Shown: positions 7,893-17,378 of the stretch, piece after piece
Layout: each line of letters starts with the position of its first letter
How positions within the stretch are numbered: the first letter of the stretch is position 1
DNA from: Methylorubrum zatmanii
GTDB lineage: Bacteria > Pseudomonadota > Alphaproteobacteria > Rhizobiales > Beijerinckiaceae
Length of the DNA: 48,216 nucleotides
NCBI RefSeq assembly: GCF_014845115.1
Contig: NZ_NKUI01000044.1
Location: 1 to 48,216 of the forward strand
Reading direction: 5' to 3'
Translations under genes and position numbers: made by a program
The notes under the pieces: model-generated
The model's input: only the letters and a program-made list of their open reading frames with translations
Databases searched by the model: none
What the model was told of the DNA's origin: nothing

Positions 7893-10800
7893 ATGCGCCT
7901 GAACATCTCCGCCTGGGCGATCCGGAATCCGATCGCGCCCCTCGTCCTGTTCCTCGTGCTGGTGGTGCTGGGCCTCGTCAGCTTTCGCGGGCTCGCGGTC
8001 ACCCGGATGCCGAACATCGACGTGCCGATCGTCTCGGTGACGATCACGCAGGGCGGTGCCGCCCCCTCCGAGTTGCAGACCCAAGTGACGAAATGGGTCG
8101 AGGATTCGATCGCGGGCGTGCGCGGCGTCAAACACATCACCTCGGCGATCACCGAGGGCTCCTCGGTCACGACGGTCGAGTTCCGCCTGGAGGTGAACAC
8201 CGACCGGGCGGTCAACGACGTGAAGGATGCGATCTCGAAGATCCGCATCAACCTGCCGCGCACCATCGACGAGCCGATCATCCAGCGCGTCGAGATCACC
8301 GGATTGCCGATCCTGATCTACGGCGTGACCTCTCCGGCGATGACGCCGGCGGACCTGTCCTGGTTCGTCGAGGACAAGGTCGCCCGCACGCTTCAGGGCG
8401 TGAAGGGGGTCGGAGGCGTCGAGCGCGTCGGCGGCGTCTCCCGTGAGATCCGCATCACGCCGCTGCCCGACCGCCTGCTCGCCCTCGGCATCACGGCGGC
8501 GGAGGTGAACAAGCAGGTGCGCGTCACCTCCGCCGACATGGCGGGCGGGCGCGGCGAAGTCGGCGGGCGCGAGCAGTCGATCCGGACGCTGGCCGCCTCG
8601 CGCACCATCCGCGACCTGAAGGCCACCTCCATCGTCCTGCCCGGCGGCCGGAAGGTCCGTCTCGACGATCTCGCCACGGTGGAGGATTCCATCGAGGAGC
8701 CGCGCACCTTCGCCCGCTTCAACGGCGCGCCGGTGGTGGCCTTCGCGGTCTCGCGCGGCTCGGGCGCGAGCGATGCCGAGGTCGCGGCCGGGGTCGAGAA
8801 GAAGATCGCCGAATTCAGCGAGAGCTATCCCGACATCCGCTTCGAGGAGATCGATTCCTCGGTTCTGGCGACGCGCGGCAGCTACGCCTCGGCCATGCAC
8901 ACCCTGATGGAGGGGGCGGCGCTCGCCGTCATCGTGGTCTTCCTGTTCCTGCGGGACTGGCGCGCGACCATGATCGCGGCGGTGGCGCTGCCGCTCTCGG
9001 TGTTCCCGACCTTCTGGGCGATGGATGCCCTCGGCTTCACCCTGAACGGCATCAGCCTGCTGGCGATCACGCTGGTGACCGGCATCCTCGTCGACGACGC
9101 CATCGTCGAGATCGAGAACGTCGTGCGCCATATGCGGCTCGGCAAATCGCCCTACCGCGCCTCGATCGAGGGCGCCGACGAGATCGGGCTCGCCGTCATC
9201 GCCATCACCGCGACCCTGATCGCGGTCTTCGCCCCCGTCTCCTTCATGGGCGGCATCGCCGGCCGCTACTTCATGCAGTTCGGCCTCACCATCGCGGTGT
9301 CGGTGTTCATGTCGCTGCTGGTGGCGCGGCTGATCACCCCGCTGCTGGCCGCCTATTTCCTGCGCGATCACGGCCATGCAGAGGAGAAGGAGGGCCCGGT
9401 GATGCGCGCCTATACCCGCCTCGTCGGCTGGTCGGTGCGCCACAAATGGATCACGCTGGTGGTCGGGCTGGCGCTGTTCGCCGGCTCGATCATGTCGACC
9501 AAGCTCCTGCCCTCGGGCTTCATCCCGAAGCAGGACAATGCCCGCACCCTGTTCATGATCGAGCTGGCGCCGGGCGCGCGGCTTGCCGACACCATCGCCG
9601 TCTCCGACCGGGTGGTCGCCCGCATCCGGGCGCTGCCGGAAGTCACCTCGGTCTTCGTCGATGGCGGACGGCAGGCCGGCGGCAAGAAGGAAACCCGTCT
9701 CGCCACGCTGATCGTCAACCTGACGCCGAAGAGCGAGCGGGCCCGGCGGCAATGGACCATCGAGACCGAGATCGCCGGCCTGCTGGCGGAGGAGCCGGAC
9801 ATCCGCTCCTGGACCCTGCGCGACAGCGGGCAGCGCGACCTCGCCCTCGTGGTCAGCGGCCCCGATGTCGATGTCGTGACCGAGATCGCCGCCCGGCTTC
9901 AGCGCGACATGGCCGCGATCCCGCATCTCGTCTCGGTGATGTCGACCGCGCCGCTCAACCGCACCGAGGTGCGGATCCGCCCCAAGGAGGGTGCGGCGGC
10001 CGATCTCGGCGTGTCCACCGACGTCATCGCCGAGACCGTCCGCGTCGGCACCATCGGCGACATCGGCATCAACCTCGCCAAGTTCAACGCCAAGGACCGG
10101 CAGGTGCCGATCCGGGTGCAGCTGCCCGAGAGTTCTCGCGGCGCGGTCTCGCGTCTCGAGAACCTGAAGGTGCCGGCCAAGAACGGCGTGGCCGTGCCGC
10201 TCGCGGCGGTGGCCGATATCGAACTCGACCAGGGCCCCGGCGCCATCGAGCGCTACGACCGCGCCGTGCGCGTCGCGGTGGAGGCCAACATGGAAGGCTC
10301 AGACGCCCTCGGCTCGCTGATCGAGCAGGCCCTCGCCACGCCGACGGCAAGGAACCTGCCGCCGGGCGTCACCATCCGCCAGACCGGCGATGCCGAAATC
10401 ATGCAGGAGGTGTTCTCCGGCTTCCTCATGGCGATGGGCGCCGGCATCATGATGGTCTACGCGGTGCTGGTGCTGCTGTTCGGCTCGTTCCTGCAGCCGT
10501 TGACCATCCTGTTCTCGCTGCCCCTCTCCATCGGCGGCGCCATCCTCGGCCTGCTGATCTGCCACATGCCGATCTCGATGCCGGTCGTCATCGGCATCCT
10601 GATGCTGATGGGGCTGGTGACGAAGAACGCGATCATGCTCGTGGACTTCGCCGTCGAGGAGATGCGGGCGGGCGTCGACCGGGTGACGGCCATCATCGAT
10701 GCCGGCCGCAAGCGCGCCCGGCCGATCGTGATGACCACCATCGCCATGGCCGCCGGCATGGTGCCCTCGGCGATGGCGCTCGGCATCGGCGGCGAGTTCC

Positions 10801-10991
10801 GCGCGCCGATGGCGGTCGCGGTCATCGCCGGCCTGATCGTCTCGACGCTGCTCTCCCTCGTCTTCGTGCCGGCGGTGTTCCTGCTGATGGACAGCCTGAG
10901 CGGCCTGCTCGGGCGCCTGCTCGGCCGCTTCGTCGGCCCCCGCGACGAGGCGGCGGACGGACCCGCCCCTGCCGCGGCGAGCCACCGATAG
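7893..10991 (+). CDS. RND efflux pump inner-membrane transporter (HAE1-like)
   Basis: This 1032-residue protein is a full-length RND pump. TM1 starts at residue 7 (WAIRNPIAPLVLFLVLVVLG) and is followed by two periplasmic porter halves and two groups of TM helices. The TM4 motif VTGILVDDAIVEIENV carries the paired Asp of the proton relay near residues 400-410, and the second half has LVTKNAIMLVDFAVE. It uses the proton gradient to export drugs, metabolites or other amphiphiles with the adaptor. Length is normal for the family. The start at 7893 is the first Met before TM1. Substrates cannot be deduced. Confidence 0.95.
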   Translation: MRLNISAWAIRNPIAPLVLFLVLVVLGLVSFRGLAVTRMPNIDVPIVSVTITQGGAAPSELQTQVTKWVEDSIAGVRGVKHITSAITEGSSVTTVEFRLEVNTDRAVNDVKDAISKIRINLPRTIDEPIIQRVEITGLPILIYGVTSPAMTPADLSWFVEDKVARTLQGVKGVGGVERVGGVSREIRITPLPDRLLALGITAAEVNKQVRVTSADMAGGRGEVGGREQSIRTLAASRTIRDLKATSIVLPGGRKVRLDDLATVEDSIEEPRTFARFNGAPVVAFAVSRGSGASDAEVAAGVEKKIAEFSESYPDIRFEEIDSSVLATRGSYASAMHTLMEGAALAVIVVFLFLRDWRATMIAAVALPLSVFPTFWAMDALGFTLNGISLLAITLVTGILVDDAIVEIENVVRHMRLGKSPYRASIEGADEIGLAVIAITATLIAVFAPVSFMGGIAGRYFMQFGLTIAVSVFMSLLVARLITPLLAAYFLRDHGHAEEKEGPVMRAYTRLVGWSVRHKWITLVVGLALFAGSIMSTKLLPSGFIPKQDNARTLFMIELAPGARLADTIAVSDRVVARIRALPEVTSVFVDGGRQAGGKKETRLATLIVNLTPKSERARRQWTIETEIAGLLAEEPDIRSWTLRDSGQRDLALVVSGPDVDVVTEIAARLQRDMAAIPHLVSVMSTAPLNRTEVRIRPKEGAAADLGVSTDVIAETVRVGTIGDIGINLAKFNAKDRQVPIRVQLPESSRGAVSRLENLKVPAKNGVAVPLAAVADIELDQGPGAIERYDRAVRVAVEANMEGSDALGSLIEQALATPTARNLPPGVTIRQTGDAEIMQEVFSGFLMAMGAGIMMVYAVLVLLFGSFLQPLTILFSLPLSIGGAILGLLICHMPISMPVVIGILMLMGLVTKNAIMLVDFAVEEMRAGVDRVTAIIDAGRKRARPIVMTTIAMAAGMVPSAMALGIGGEFRAPMAVAVIAGLIVSTLLSLVFVPAVFLLMDSLSGLLGRLLGRFVGPRDEAADGPAPAAASHR

Positions 10992-11037
10992 GCTCGGTAC
11001 GCTCCGGTATTCGGCGGCGGCTCGTCGGGTTCGGCTC

Positions 11038-12129
11038 CTACCGCGAGCGGTCGAGCAGCCCCGAGACCACGCGGGCGGTGTAATCCACCATCGGCACGAT
11101 GCGGGCATAGTTGAGCCGCGTCGGGCCGATCACGCCGACGACGCCGACGATCTTCTGCGCCCCGTCGCGGAAGGGCGCGGCGATCATCGAGGAGCCGGAG
11201 AGTGAGAACAGCTTGTTCTCCGAGCCGATGAAGATGCGCACGCCATCCCCCTGCTCGGCCCGGGCCAGCAGCTCGATCACGTCCTTCTGTGTCTCGAGGT
11301 CGTTGAACAGCAGGCGGATGCGTTCGAGATCCTCCGCCGCGCGCAAGTCGTCCAGCAGATTGGCCTGACCCCGCACGATGAGCTGGCGCGCCTCGGACGG
11401 GCCGACGGTGGTGGCGAGCCCGGCATCGACCAGCCGCTCGGTCAGCGCGTCGAGCTCGCTCTTCATCGCCTTGCGCCCGGCCTCGATATCGGCGCGCAGC
11501 GAGTCCAGCGTGCGGCCGCGCAGGCGGGCATTGAGGTAGTTCGAGGCCTCCTGCAGCGCCCCCGCCGGCAGGCCGGGGGGCAGGTCGACCAGCCGGTTCT
11601 CCACCGTGCCGTCGATCGACACCAGCACCACCAGCGCCCGGTCGGCGTCGAGCCGCACGAACTCGACATGCTTGAGCCCGGCATCGACCTTGGTGGTCAG
11701 CACCACACCCGCCCCGCGCGAGATGCCCGACAGCAGGGAGGAGGCCTCGGCCAGGGCCGAATCGAAGGTGTGCCGCGAGGCGGCCGCCTGCATCTGTGCT
11801 TCGATGCGCGCCTTCTCGTCGTGATCGACGTCGCCGATCTCCATCATCGCATCGACGAAGAAGCGCAGGCCGAGTTCGGTGGGCAGCCGCCCGGACGAGG
11901 TGTGCGGCGCGAAGATCAGCCCGGAATGCTCCAGATCCGCCATCACGTTGCGGATCGAGGCCGGCGACAGGCTCATCGGCAGGATGCGCGCGAGGTTGCG
12001 CGATCCCACCGGCTCACCGGTGGTGACATAGCTCTCGACGATCTGCCGGAAGATCTCGCGGGCGCGCTCGTTGAGGGCGGACAGCGCCTGAATCTGCGGA
12101 GGCACGTTGGTCTGAGGGGCTTCGGACAA
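11038..12129 (-). CDS. hrcA: heat-inducible transcription repressor HrcA
   Basis: The product is HrcA: an N-terminal winged helix with [20 protein letters not shown] and [16 protein letters not shown], then [18 protein letters not shown], and a GAF-like domain ending [20 protein letters not shown]. HrcA represses groESL or dnaK operons through CIRCE elements and needs GroEL for activity. The start is uncertain. The frame runs open to a TTG at 12183; a TTG at 12129 gives 363 residues, close to the usual length, but neither has a good ribosome binding site, and a GTG at 12105 is another option. No CIRCE repeat lies upstream. grpE, often next to hrcA, is not in the window. Confidence 0.92.
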   Translation of the reverse strand: MSEAPQTNVPPQIQALSALNERAREIFRQIVESYVTTGEPVGSRNLARILPMSLSPASIRNVMADLEHSGLIFAPHTSSGRLPTELGLRFFVDAMMEIGDVDHDEKARIEAQMQAAASRHTFDSALAEASSLLSGISRGAGVVLTTKVDAGLKHVEFVRLDADRALVVLVSIDGTVENRLVDLPPGLPAGALQEASNYLNARLRGRTLDSLRADIEAGRKAMKSELDALTERLVDAGLATTVGPSEARQLIVRGQANLLDDLRAAEDLERIRLLFNDLETQKDVIELLARAEQGDGVRIFIGSENKLFSLSGSSMIAAPFRDGAQKIVGVVGVIGPTRLNYARIVPMVDYTARVVSGLLDRSR

Positions 12130-12375
12130 GGGAAGGGTTGGAACCTGACAATCGATTGTGAGGGCTCGGGCGCCGCCGATCAATCCTCAAGCCTGCGGCG
12201 GTTCTGCGCGACCGGGGCTTTCCCTCGCCCTGTGCGGAAACAGGAACGTGGCCGGGATCATTCCGGAGCCCCGGACCGTTTCAAAACCGGGAGCCGCGCC
12301 TCAGGTTGCGGTCAGCCCTTCCCTTCATCGAGCGAAATGGAGCCACCGATAGTGCTGACAGGCGCACGAAAGACC

Positions 12376-12639
12376 ATGGTGAAGGCCGCCGCCCTGGCCA
12401 TCGCCGTCACCGGCTTGAGCCTCACCGCCGCGCCCCGCGCCGCCGAGGCTGCCCCGCTGCCGATCCAGACCGAGGCGACCGCACCGGCCGGCGGCATGAT
12501 CGAGCAGGCCCAGTACCGGCGCCACCATCGCCATTACCGCCGCCACTATCGGCATCGCCGTCACCTGCACCGACACCACCGGTTCGGGCGGCCTCATCAC
12601 TGGCATCGCCGGCATGGGCTGCATCGCCACTGGCGCTGA
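12376..12639 (+). CDS. secreted His/Arg-rich small protein
   Basis: An 87-residue frame begins with a typical Sec signal peptide (MVKAAALAIAVTGLSLTAAP, cleavage near AAEA at residue 25). The mature part has a short acidic and polar stretch, then a tail of about 40 residues made almost only of His, Arg, Tyr and Trp, with repeats such as RRHHRHYRRHYRHRRH. Such tails can bind divalent metals or polyanions. Similar short His-rich secreted proteins are common in Methylobacterium-like genomes, without known function. A strong terminator follows at once. An upstream ATG at 12337 is possible but would bury the signal peptide. Confidence 0.7.
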   Translation: MVKAAALAIAVTGLSLTAAPRAAEAAPLPIQTEATAPAGGMIEQAQYRRHHRHYRRHYRHRRHLHRHHRFGRPHHWHRRHGLHRHWR

Positions 12640-12658
12640 ACCGCCCTCGGGGCCCCTC

Positions 12659-12688
12659 GGCCGCCGTCTCGCGACGGCGGCCTTTTTT
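12659..12688 (+). terminator. intrinsic terminator
   Basis: GGCCGCCGTC and GACGGCGGCC form a perfect 10-bp stem with loop TCGC, followed by TTTTTT. It lies 20 bp after the His-rich gene and ends that transcript before rph. Confidence 0.9.
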
Positions 12689-12779
12689 ATGACGAGCCGC
12701 GGCCGAGCCGGCAGTTGCCGGAGGCGGCGGCAGCGCCTAAGAGCCCTGGCTTCGATTTCCAATACGGAGCTTTTCAAGG

Positions 12780-13493
12780 ATGCGGCCCTCGAAGCGCGCG
12801 CCCGACGCGATGCGCGACGTCTCGCTGGAACGGGCGGTTGCCCGCTACGCGGAAGGCTCCTGCCTCGTCACGTTCGGCAATACCCGCGTGCTCTGCACCG
12901 CCTCGCTCGAAGAGCGCGGGCCGCCGTGGCTGCGCGGCTCCGGCAAGGGCTGGGTGACGGCGGAATACTCCATGCTGCCCCGGGCGACCCATGAGCGGAC
13001 CCGCCGCGAGGTCAATTCCGGCAAGCCCTCCGGCCGCACCCAGGAGATCCAGCGGCTGATCGGCCGTTCCCTCCGCGCCGTGACGAACCTGCCGGCGATG
13101 GGCGAGCGCCAGATCACCATCGATTGCGACGTGATCCAGGCCGATGGCGGCACCCGCACCGCCTCGATCACCGGGGCCTGGGTGGCCCTGCACGATTGCT
13201 TCGCCTGGATGCGCGCCCGCTCGATCATCTCCGTCGATCCGCTCAAGGATCACGTCGCGGCGGTGTCCTGCGGCATCTACAAGGGCAAGCCGGTGCTCGA
13301 CCTCGACTATGCCGAGGATTCGGCGGCCGAGACCGACGCCAACTTCGTCGTCACCGGCAAGGGCGGCATCGTCGAGGTACAGGGCACCGCCGAGATGGAG
13401 CCCTTCACCGACGAGCAATTCCTGGAATTGCTGCGCCTCGCCAAGGGTGGTGTGGCGCAGCTCGTCGAGCTGCAACGGAAGGCCACCGCGTGA
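12780..13493 (+). CDS. rph: ribonuclease PH
   Basis: This 237-residue protein is RNase PH, a phosphate-dependent 3'-5' exoribonuclease that trims tRNA 3' ends. It shows the N-terminal [20 protein letters not shown] pattern, the [15 protein letters not shown] motif near residue 60, the basic motif [16 protein letters not shown] and the catalytic-site acidic residues in [18 protein letters not shown] near residue 180. Length is typical (about 238). Its TGA overlaps the GTG of rdgB, which links tRNA maturation and nucleotide sanitation genes in one transcript, an arrangement common in alphaproteobacteria. Confidence 0.97.
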   Translation: MRPSKRAPDAMRDVSLERAVARYAEGSCLVTFGNTRVLCTASLEERGPPWLRGSGKGWVTAEYSMLPRATHERTRREVNSGKPSGRTQEIQRLIGRSLRAVTNLPAMGERQITIDCDVIQADGGTRTASITGAWVALHDCFAWMRARSIISVDPLKDHVAAVSCGIYKGKPVLDLDYAEDSAAETDANFVVTGKGGIVEVQGTAEMEPFTDEQFLELLRLAKGGVAQLVELQRKATA

Positions 13494-14125
13494 GCGGGCA
13501 TCGCATCCTGACGGGCAAGGTCGTCATCGCGACCCACAATGCCGGCAAGCTCGTCGAGATGCGCGAGCTGCTGGCACCCTTCGGCGTCGAGGCGGTCTCG
13601 GCCGGCGAACTCGGCCTGCCCGAGCCCGACGAGACCGGCACGATGTTTTCCGAGAACGCGGCGATCAAGGCGCTCGCCGCCGCCAAGGCCTCGGGCCTGC
13701 CGGCCTTCGCCGACGATTCCGGCCTGTGCGTCGATGCCCTCGACGGGGCACCGGGGCTGTTCTCCGCGCGCTGGGCCGGCCCGGACAAGGACTTCGCCGG
13801 CGCCATGGCCCGGATCGCGGCGGAACTCGACAGCCGCGGCGCGAGCGACCGGCGGGCGCATTTCGTCTCGGCCCTGGTTCTGGCTTGGCCGGACGGTCAT
13901 ACCGAGCTGTTCGAGGGGCGAATCTTCGGCGACCTCGTCGAGCCGCGCGGCAGCCTCGGCTTCGGCTACGACCCGATGTTCCGGCCGGACGGCATGGATC
14001 GCACCTTCGGCGAGATCTCGTCCGAGGAAAAGCACGGCGTCGATTGGCAGAGCGGCAACGCCCTGTCGCACCGGGCCCGCGCCTTCGTCCTTCTCGCCAA
14101 AGCCTGCCTGCGCCGGCCGGGCTGA
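13490..14125 (+). CDS. rdgB: XTP/dITP pyrophosphatase (RdgB/HAM1)
   Basis: The 211-residue product hydrolyses non-canonical purine nucleoside triphosphates (ITP, dITP, XTP) to monophosphates and keeps them out of nucleic acids. It shows [18 protein letters not shown] near residue 10, the metal and substrate motif [14 protein letters not shown] near residue 77, and the C-terminal SHRARAF signature. The start is the GTG at 13490, which overlaps the rph stop in GTGA; a second frame reading would lose the NTP-binding strand. It is a complete, ordinary member of the Ham1 family. Confidence 0.96.
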   Translation: MSGHRILTGKVVIATHNAGKLVEMRELLAPFGVEAVSAGELGLPEPDETGTMFSENAAIKALAAAKASGLPAFADDSGLCVDALDGAPGLFSARWAGPDKDFAGAMARIAAELDSRGASDRRAHFVSALVLAWPDGHTELFEGRIFGDLVEPRGSLGFGYDPMFRPDGMDRTFGEISSEEKHGVDWQSGNALSHRARAFVLLAKACLRRPG

Positions 14126-14193
14126 CTTTTCGCCCAGGCTTCCGCTCCCCACATCCCTATGACAAGAGCCACCGAACCGGGGCTATCTCAGCC

Positions 14194-14223
14194 CCCGCCC
14201 TCATTCCGAGAGCGGAGGGTGGG
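14194..14223 (+). other. hairpin in hemW leader covering the ribosome binding site
   Basis: CCCGCCCTC (14194-14202) pairs with GAGGGTGGG (14215-14223) in a 9-bp stem with one G-T pair and a 12-nt loop. The right arm contains part of the purine-rich ribosome binding site of hemW, whose ATG follows at 14229. In such GC-rich DNA this may be chance. Confidence 0.35.
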
Positions 14224-14228
14224 GCACA

Positions 14229-15446
14229 ATGAGCGGCCCGTTTGGGTCGAAACGTTCGAACAGGCCGATGCCCCCCGTGACACCGCCCGACCACCCGACC
14301 CGCGACGCGGGCTTCGGCGTGTACCTGCACTGGCCGTTCTGCGCCGCGAAGTGCCCCTATTGCGACTTCAACAGCCATGTCCGCTACGCGGGCGTGGATC
14401 AGCCGCGCTTCCTCGCCGCCTTCCGCCGCGAGATCGCCCACGCGGCGGCGCTGGCGCCGGGTCGCACCGTCACCAGCATCTTTCTCGGCGGCGGCACGCC
14501 CTCGCTGATGGCACCGGAGACGGTGGCGGGCCTGCTCGACGCGGTGGCCGGCGCCTGGGCCGTTGCGCCGGATGCGGAGGTGACGCTGGAGGCCAACCCC
14601 ACCAGCGTCGAGGCGACCCGCTTTCGCGGCTACCGGGCGGCCGGGGTCAACCGCGTCTCCCTCGGTGTCCAGGCTCTCGATGACGGCGACCTCAAGCGGC
14701 TCGGCCGGCTGCACAACGTCGCCGAGGCGCTGTCCGCCGTCCGCACGGCGTCGGCGCATTTCGAGCGCTTCTCCTTCGACCTGATCTATGCCCGCCCCGA
14801 CCAGACGCCCGCCGCCTGGGCAGCGGAATTGCGGCAGGCCATCGACCATGCGGCGGAGCATCTCTCGCTCTACCAGCTCACCATCGAGCCCGGCACACCG
14901 TTCTTCGGCCTGGCCCAGGCCGGACGCCTCGTCCCGCCGGACGACGAATCCGCCCGCGCCCTCTACGACGTCACTCAGGAGATCTGCGCGCAGGCCGGGC
15001 TGCCGGCCTACGAGATCTCGAACCATGCCCGTCCCGGCGCGCAGTCGCGTCACAACCTGCTCTACTGGCGCTACGGCGAATATGCCGGGATCGGTCCCGG
15101 CGCCCATGGCCGCCTCGTCCTCTCGGAGGGCCGCACCGGCACGCTGACCGAGAAGGCGCCCGAGGCCTGGCTCGCGCGGGTCGAGGGCGAAGGCCACGGC
15201 ATGGTCGAGACCGAATGTCTCTCCGCCGAGGATCAGGGCGACGAGTTTCTGATGATGGGCCTGCGCCTCTCGGAAGGCATCGACCCGGCCCGCTACGCCG
15301 CCTTGAAAGGTCGGCCCCTCGATGCCCGGCGCCTCGACGCGCTGATGGCGGACGGCCTTGTCGCGCGGCGTCCTGACGGTCGCATCGCCGCGACCGCCCG
15401 TGGCGCTCCGGTCCTCAACGCCGTGGTGGCCGAACTGGCAGGCTGA
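14229..15446 (+). CDS. hemW: HemW, radical SAM heme chaperone-like protein
   Basis: This 405-residue protein is a radical SAM enzyme of the HemW/HemN-like group. The 4Fe-4S motif CxxxCxxC is at Cys38, Cys42 and Cys45 within HWPFCAAKCPYCDF. GGGTPSL follows near residue 92, and the C-terminal HemN domain contains MMGLRLSEGID near residue 342. HemW proteins are thought to deliver heme rather than act as coproporphyrinogen dehydrogenase. The fourth Cys usual in true HemN (CxxxCxxCxC) is replaced by Phe, which supports HemW. A GGAGG precedes ATG 14229; Met14 is an alternative start. Confidence 0.93.
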   Translation: MSGPFGSKRSNRPMPPVTPPDHPTRDAGFGVYLHWPFCAAKCPYCDFNSHVRYAGVDQPRFLAAFRREIAHAAALAPGRTVTSIFLGGGTPSLMAPETVAGLLDAVAGAWAVAPDAEVTLEANPTSVEATRFRGYRAAGVNRVSLGVQALDDGDLKRLGRLHNVAEALSAVRTASAHFERFSFDLIYARPDQTPAAWAAELRQAIDHAAEHLSLYQLTIEPGTPFFGLAQAGRLVPPDDESARALYDVTQEICAQAGLPAYEISNHARPGAQSRHNLLYWRYGEYAGIGPGAHGRLVLSEGRTGTLTEKAPEAWLARVEGEGHGMVETECLSAEDQGDEFLMMGLRLSEGIDPARYAALKGRPLDARRLDALMADGLVARRPDGRIAATARGAPVLNAVVAELAG

Positions 15447-15510
15447 CGCCCACCCTGATCGTTCTCCCCTCCCGCCTCTCGCTATGCTATTTTGGCTTGA
15501 GGAGGCGTCG

Positions 15511-15744
15511 ATGGCCGATATCCTGGATCAAGCCGTCGCGGCTCTGCGGCGGATGCCGGCAGCAGATCGTGAGAGCATGGCACAAGCCATTCTCACCGTG
15601 ACTCAGGGCAGCCCAACGCTCGATATCGAGCCAGACCATCTTCCCTTCGTTCTCGAAGGACTTGCGCAGCTGGACCGTGGCGAGTTCATCGAGGGCGATC
15701 CGGAGGGTCTGATTGCCGCCGCCTTCCGACGCCACCTTCGGTGA
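15511..15744 (+). CDS. putative antitoxin of a ParE/RelE type module
   Basis: This 77-residue acidic protein begins MADILDQAVAALRRMPAADR, preceded by a good ribosome binding site (GGAGG at 15501). Its C-terminus, with EFIEGDPEGLIAAAFRRHL, resembles short antitoxins paired with ParE-like toxins. Its TGA overlaps the GTG of the next gene (GTGA at 15741), the coupling expected of a toxin-antitoxin pair. It lacks an obvious DNA-binding ribbon, so autoregulation cannot be assigned. The antitoxin role rests mainly on the neighbour. Confidence 0.75.
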   Translation: MADILDQAVAALRRMPAADRESMAQAILTVTQGSPTLDIEPDHLPFVLEGLAQLDRGEFIEGDPEGLIAAAFRRHLR

Positions 15745-16022
15745 AGCTGCGCCTTTCCGCTCGGGCGACGAACGATCTCAAGACCATCGCCACCTACCTC
15801 GCCTCACACGATCCGCAGGCAGCCCGTCAAGTTGAGCATCAGCTGGCGACGGCCCTGCGCAGACTCCTCGATCATCCCCAGGCAGGCCGTCCCGTCGGTC
15901 GCGGACTGCGCCGCTTCGTGGTGCCGCGCCTGCCCTACCTGATCTTCTATCGCGTGGATGAGGCGGAACAGGCCGTCGCTGTCGCGACGATCCGCCATGC
16001 CGCCAGACGGCCCATCCCGTAG
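15741..16022 (+). CDS. type II toxin, RelE/ParE family
   Basis: A 93-residue basic protein with the ParE/RelE layout: KLRLSARATNDLKTIATYLA at the N-terminus, PQAGRPVGRGLRRFVV in the middle, and YLIFYRVDEAEQAVAV followed by the terminal IRHAARR. The pattern is closest to ParE, which inhibits DNA gyrase, though RelE-like mRNA cleavage cannot be excluded. It starts with GTG 15741 inside the antitoxin stop codon. The pair lies alone between hemW and the convergent PBP activator gene. Confidence 0.85.
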   Translation: MKLRLSARATNDLKTIATYLASHDPQAARQVEHQLATALRRLLDHPQAGRPVGRGLRRFVVPRLPYLIFYRVDEAEQAVAVATIRHAARRPIP

Positions 16023-16068
16023 CGTATGAGCGTGCGCAGCCTTATCACCAGCGATCGCCCAAAAAGCG

Positions 16069-17259
16069 TCAGATCCCCGATGGCGCCAGCACCTTCGGCG
16101 CCGGGCTCACCACCGTGGCGGCGTTGTTGCGGATCTCGTAGACCGCGAGCGTGCGCTCGCTGACACCCTCCGGGCGGAATCGGAATGTGCCATCGAGGCC
16201 GGAAAAGCCGGCTGGATTGGTCAGCGTCGCATCGGCGAAGCGCTGCGAACCGAACTGGCGCACGAGGGCGGCGATGAGGGAGACCGCATCGTAGCCGAGC
16301 GAGGCGGTGCGCGGCGGCAGCGTGCCGAAGCGGGCCTGATAACGCTGAGAGAAACCGGAGAAGCCGGCGGCGTCCGGGGCGGCGAACCATGCGCCCTGGA
16401 AGGCCGGCTGCGAGAACACGCGCGGATCGTTCCACAGGGCCAGTCCGACCGGGCGAACCCGCGCCGGTGAGAACCCGGCCCGCGTCAGGGCCGGGGCGAC
16501 AGCGGCGAGGCCCTCCGGCGTATCCGGAACGAACAGGGCGTCGGCCTGCGCCGAAGCTCCCGCGATCACGCCGCGCAGACGTTCCACCGCCGGGCCCGGA
16601 TTGCCGGCGGGATAACGCTCGATGGCGACCAGCCGGGCACGGCGCCGGGCCACCGCCTCTCGGAACTGTGCCTCGACGGCGTTGCCGTAGGTCGTCTCAG
16701 GAATCAGAGCGGCGAAGGAGCGGCGCCCGGCCGCCGTCGCCTCATCGACGATGCGGTCGACCTCCGATTGCGGCAGGAAGCTGATGAGGTAGACGCCGCG
16801 GGCGGCGACCGCCGCGTCGGTCGAGAAGGCGATCACCGGCTTGCCCGCCCCGCGCGCGACACTTCCCGCCGCCTGGACGTTGGCGGCGAAGAGCGGGCCG
16901 AGCACCACCTCGGCTCCCTCGGCGAAGGCCGCCTGGGCGGCCTCCCGCGCGCCTTCGGGCGTGCCACGGTCGTCCTTGACGAGGATGCGCAGGTCCGGCT
17001 TCTGGAAATCGTCGTAGGCGAGTTCGGCGGCGTTGCGCAGGGCGCCGCCGACCGCCGCGCCCTGCCCGCTCAGGGGCACGATCAGCGCGACCTTCACCGA
17101 GCCGGCGCCGATGGTCTCCTGGCCCGTCGCGACCGGTTCGGCGGGGGCCGACGGGGCCTGCGGGCGCGGCACGTCGGGGAGGCCGACGCAGGCGGCCAAG
17201 CCAGTGCAGAGAAGGGCGATTGCCGCGAGGCCTGCCTGAAATCCGACCCGTCGCGCCAT
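16069..17259 (-). CDS. penicillin-binding protein activator (LpoA/LppC-like lipoprotein)
   Basis: The 396-residue protein starts with a signal peptide ending in the lipobox LAAC (Cys near residue 25), so it is probably a lipoprotein. The mature part has a Pro/Ala linker and a periplasmic-binding-protein type I fold (VKVALIVPLSGQGAAVGGA near residue 60; GYDAVSLIAALV near residue 315). It resembles the C-terminal domain of LpoA (YraM), which activates PBP1A. Its position divergent from rsmI and yraN mirrors the yraL-yraM-yraN neighbourhood of enterobacteria and supports this call over an amino-acid ABC receptor. Activation of a PBP in this organism is inferred. Confidence 0.85.
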   Translation of the reverse strand: MARRVGFQAGLAAIALLCTGLAACVGLPDVPRPQAPSAPAEPVATGQETIGAGSVKVALIVPLSGQGAAVGGALRNAAELAYDDFQKPDLRILVKDDRGTPEGAREAAQAAFAEGAEVVLGPLFAANVQAAGSVARGAGKPVIAFSTDAAVAARGVYLISFLPQSEVDRIVDEATAAGRRSFAALIPETTYGNAVEAQFREAVARRRARLVAIERYPAGNPGPAVERLRGVIAGASAQADALFVPDTPEGLAAVAPALTRAGFSPARVRPVGLALWNDPRVFSQPAFQGAWFAAPDAAGFSGFSQRYQARFGTLPPRTASLGYDAVSLIAALVRQFGSQRFADATLTNPAGFSGLDGTFRFRPEGVSERTLAVYEIRNNAATVVSPAPKVLAPSGI

Positions 17260-17378
17260 CGCCGTTCCCCTTCGCGCGCAAATCGGGGTTACGATGCGGA
17301 GCGCCCTGTGAAAAGTAAATGTGAGGCCCAGCCTTTCCCCGGTCTTCAAAGGCGCTCGGACATGGCATTGTCGCGGCG

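Noticed and set aside
7539..9926. Long minus-strand open frame of 795 codons opposite the RND pump
   Set aside because: It is the antisense shadow of a clear RND gene, rich in Asp, His, Arg and Gly with no family features. GC-rich third positions open such frames throughout this window.
12130..12375. Search for a CIRCE element upstream of hrcA
   Set aside because: No TTAGCACTC/GAGTGCTAA pair is present; hrcA here is not obviously autoregulated.
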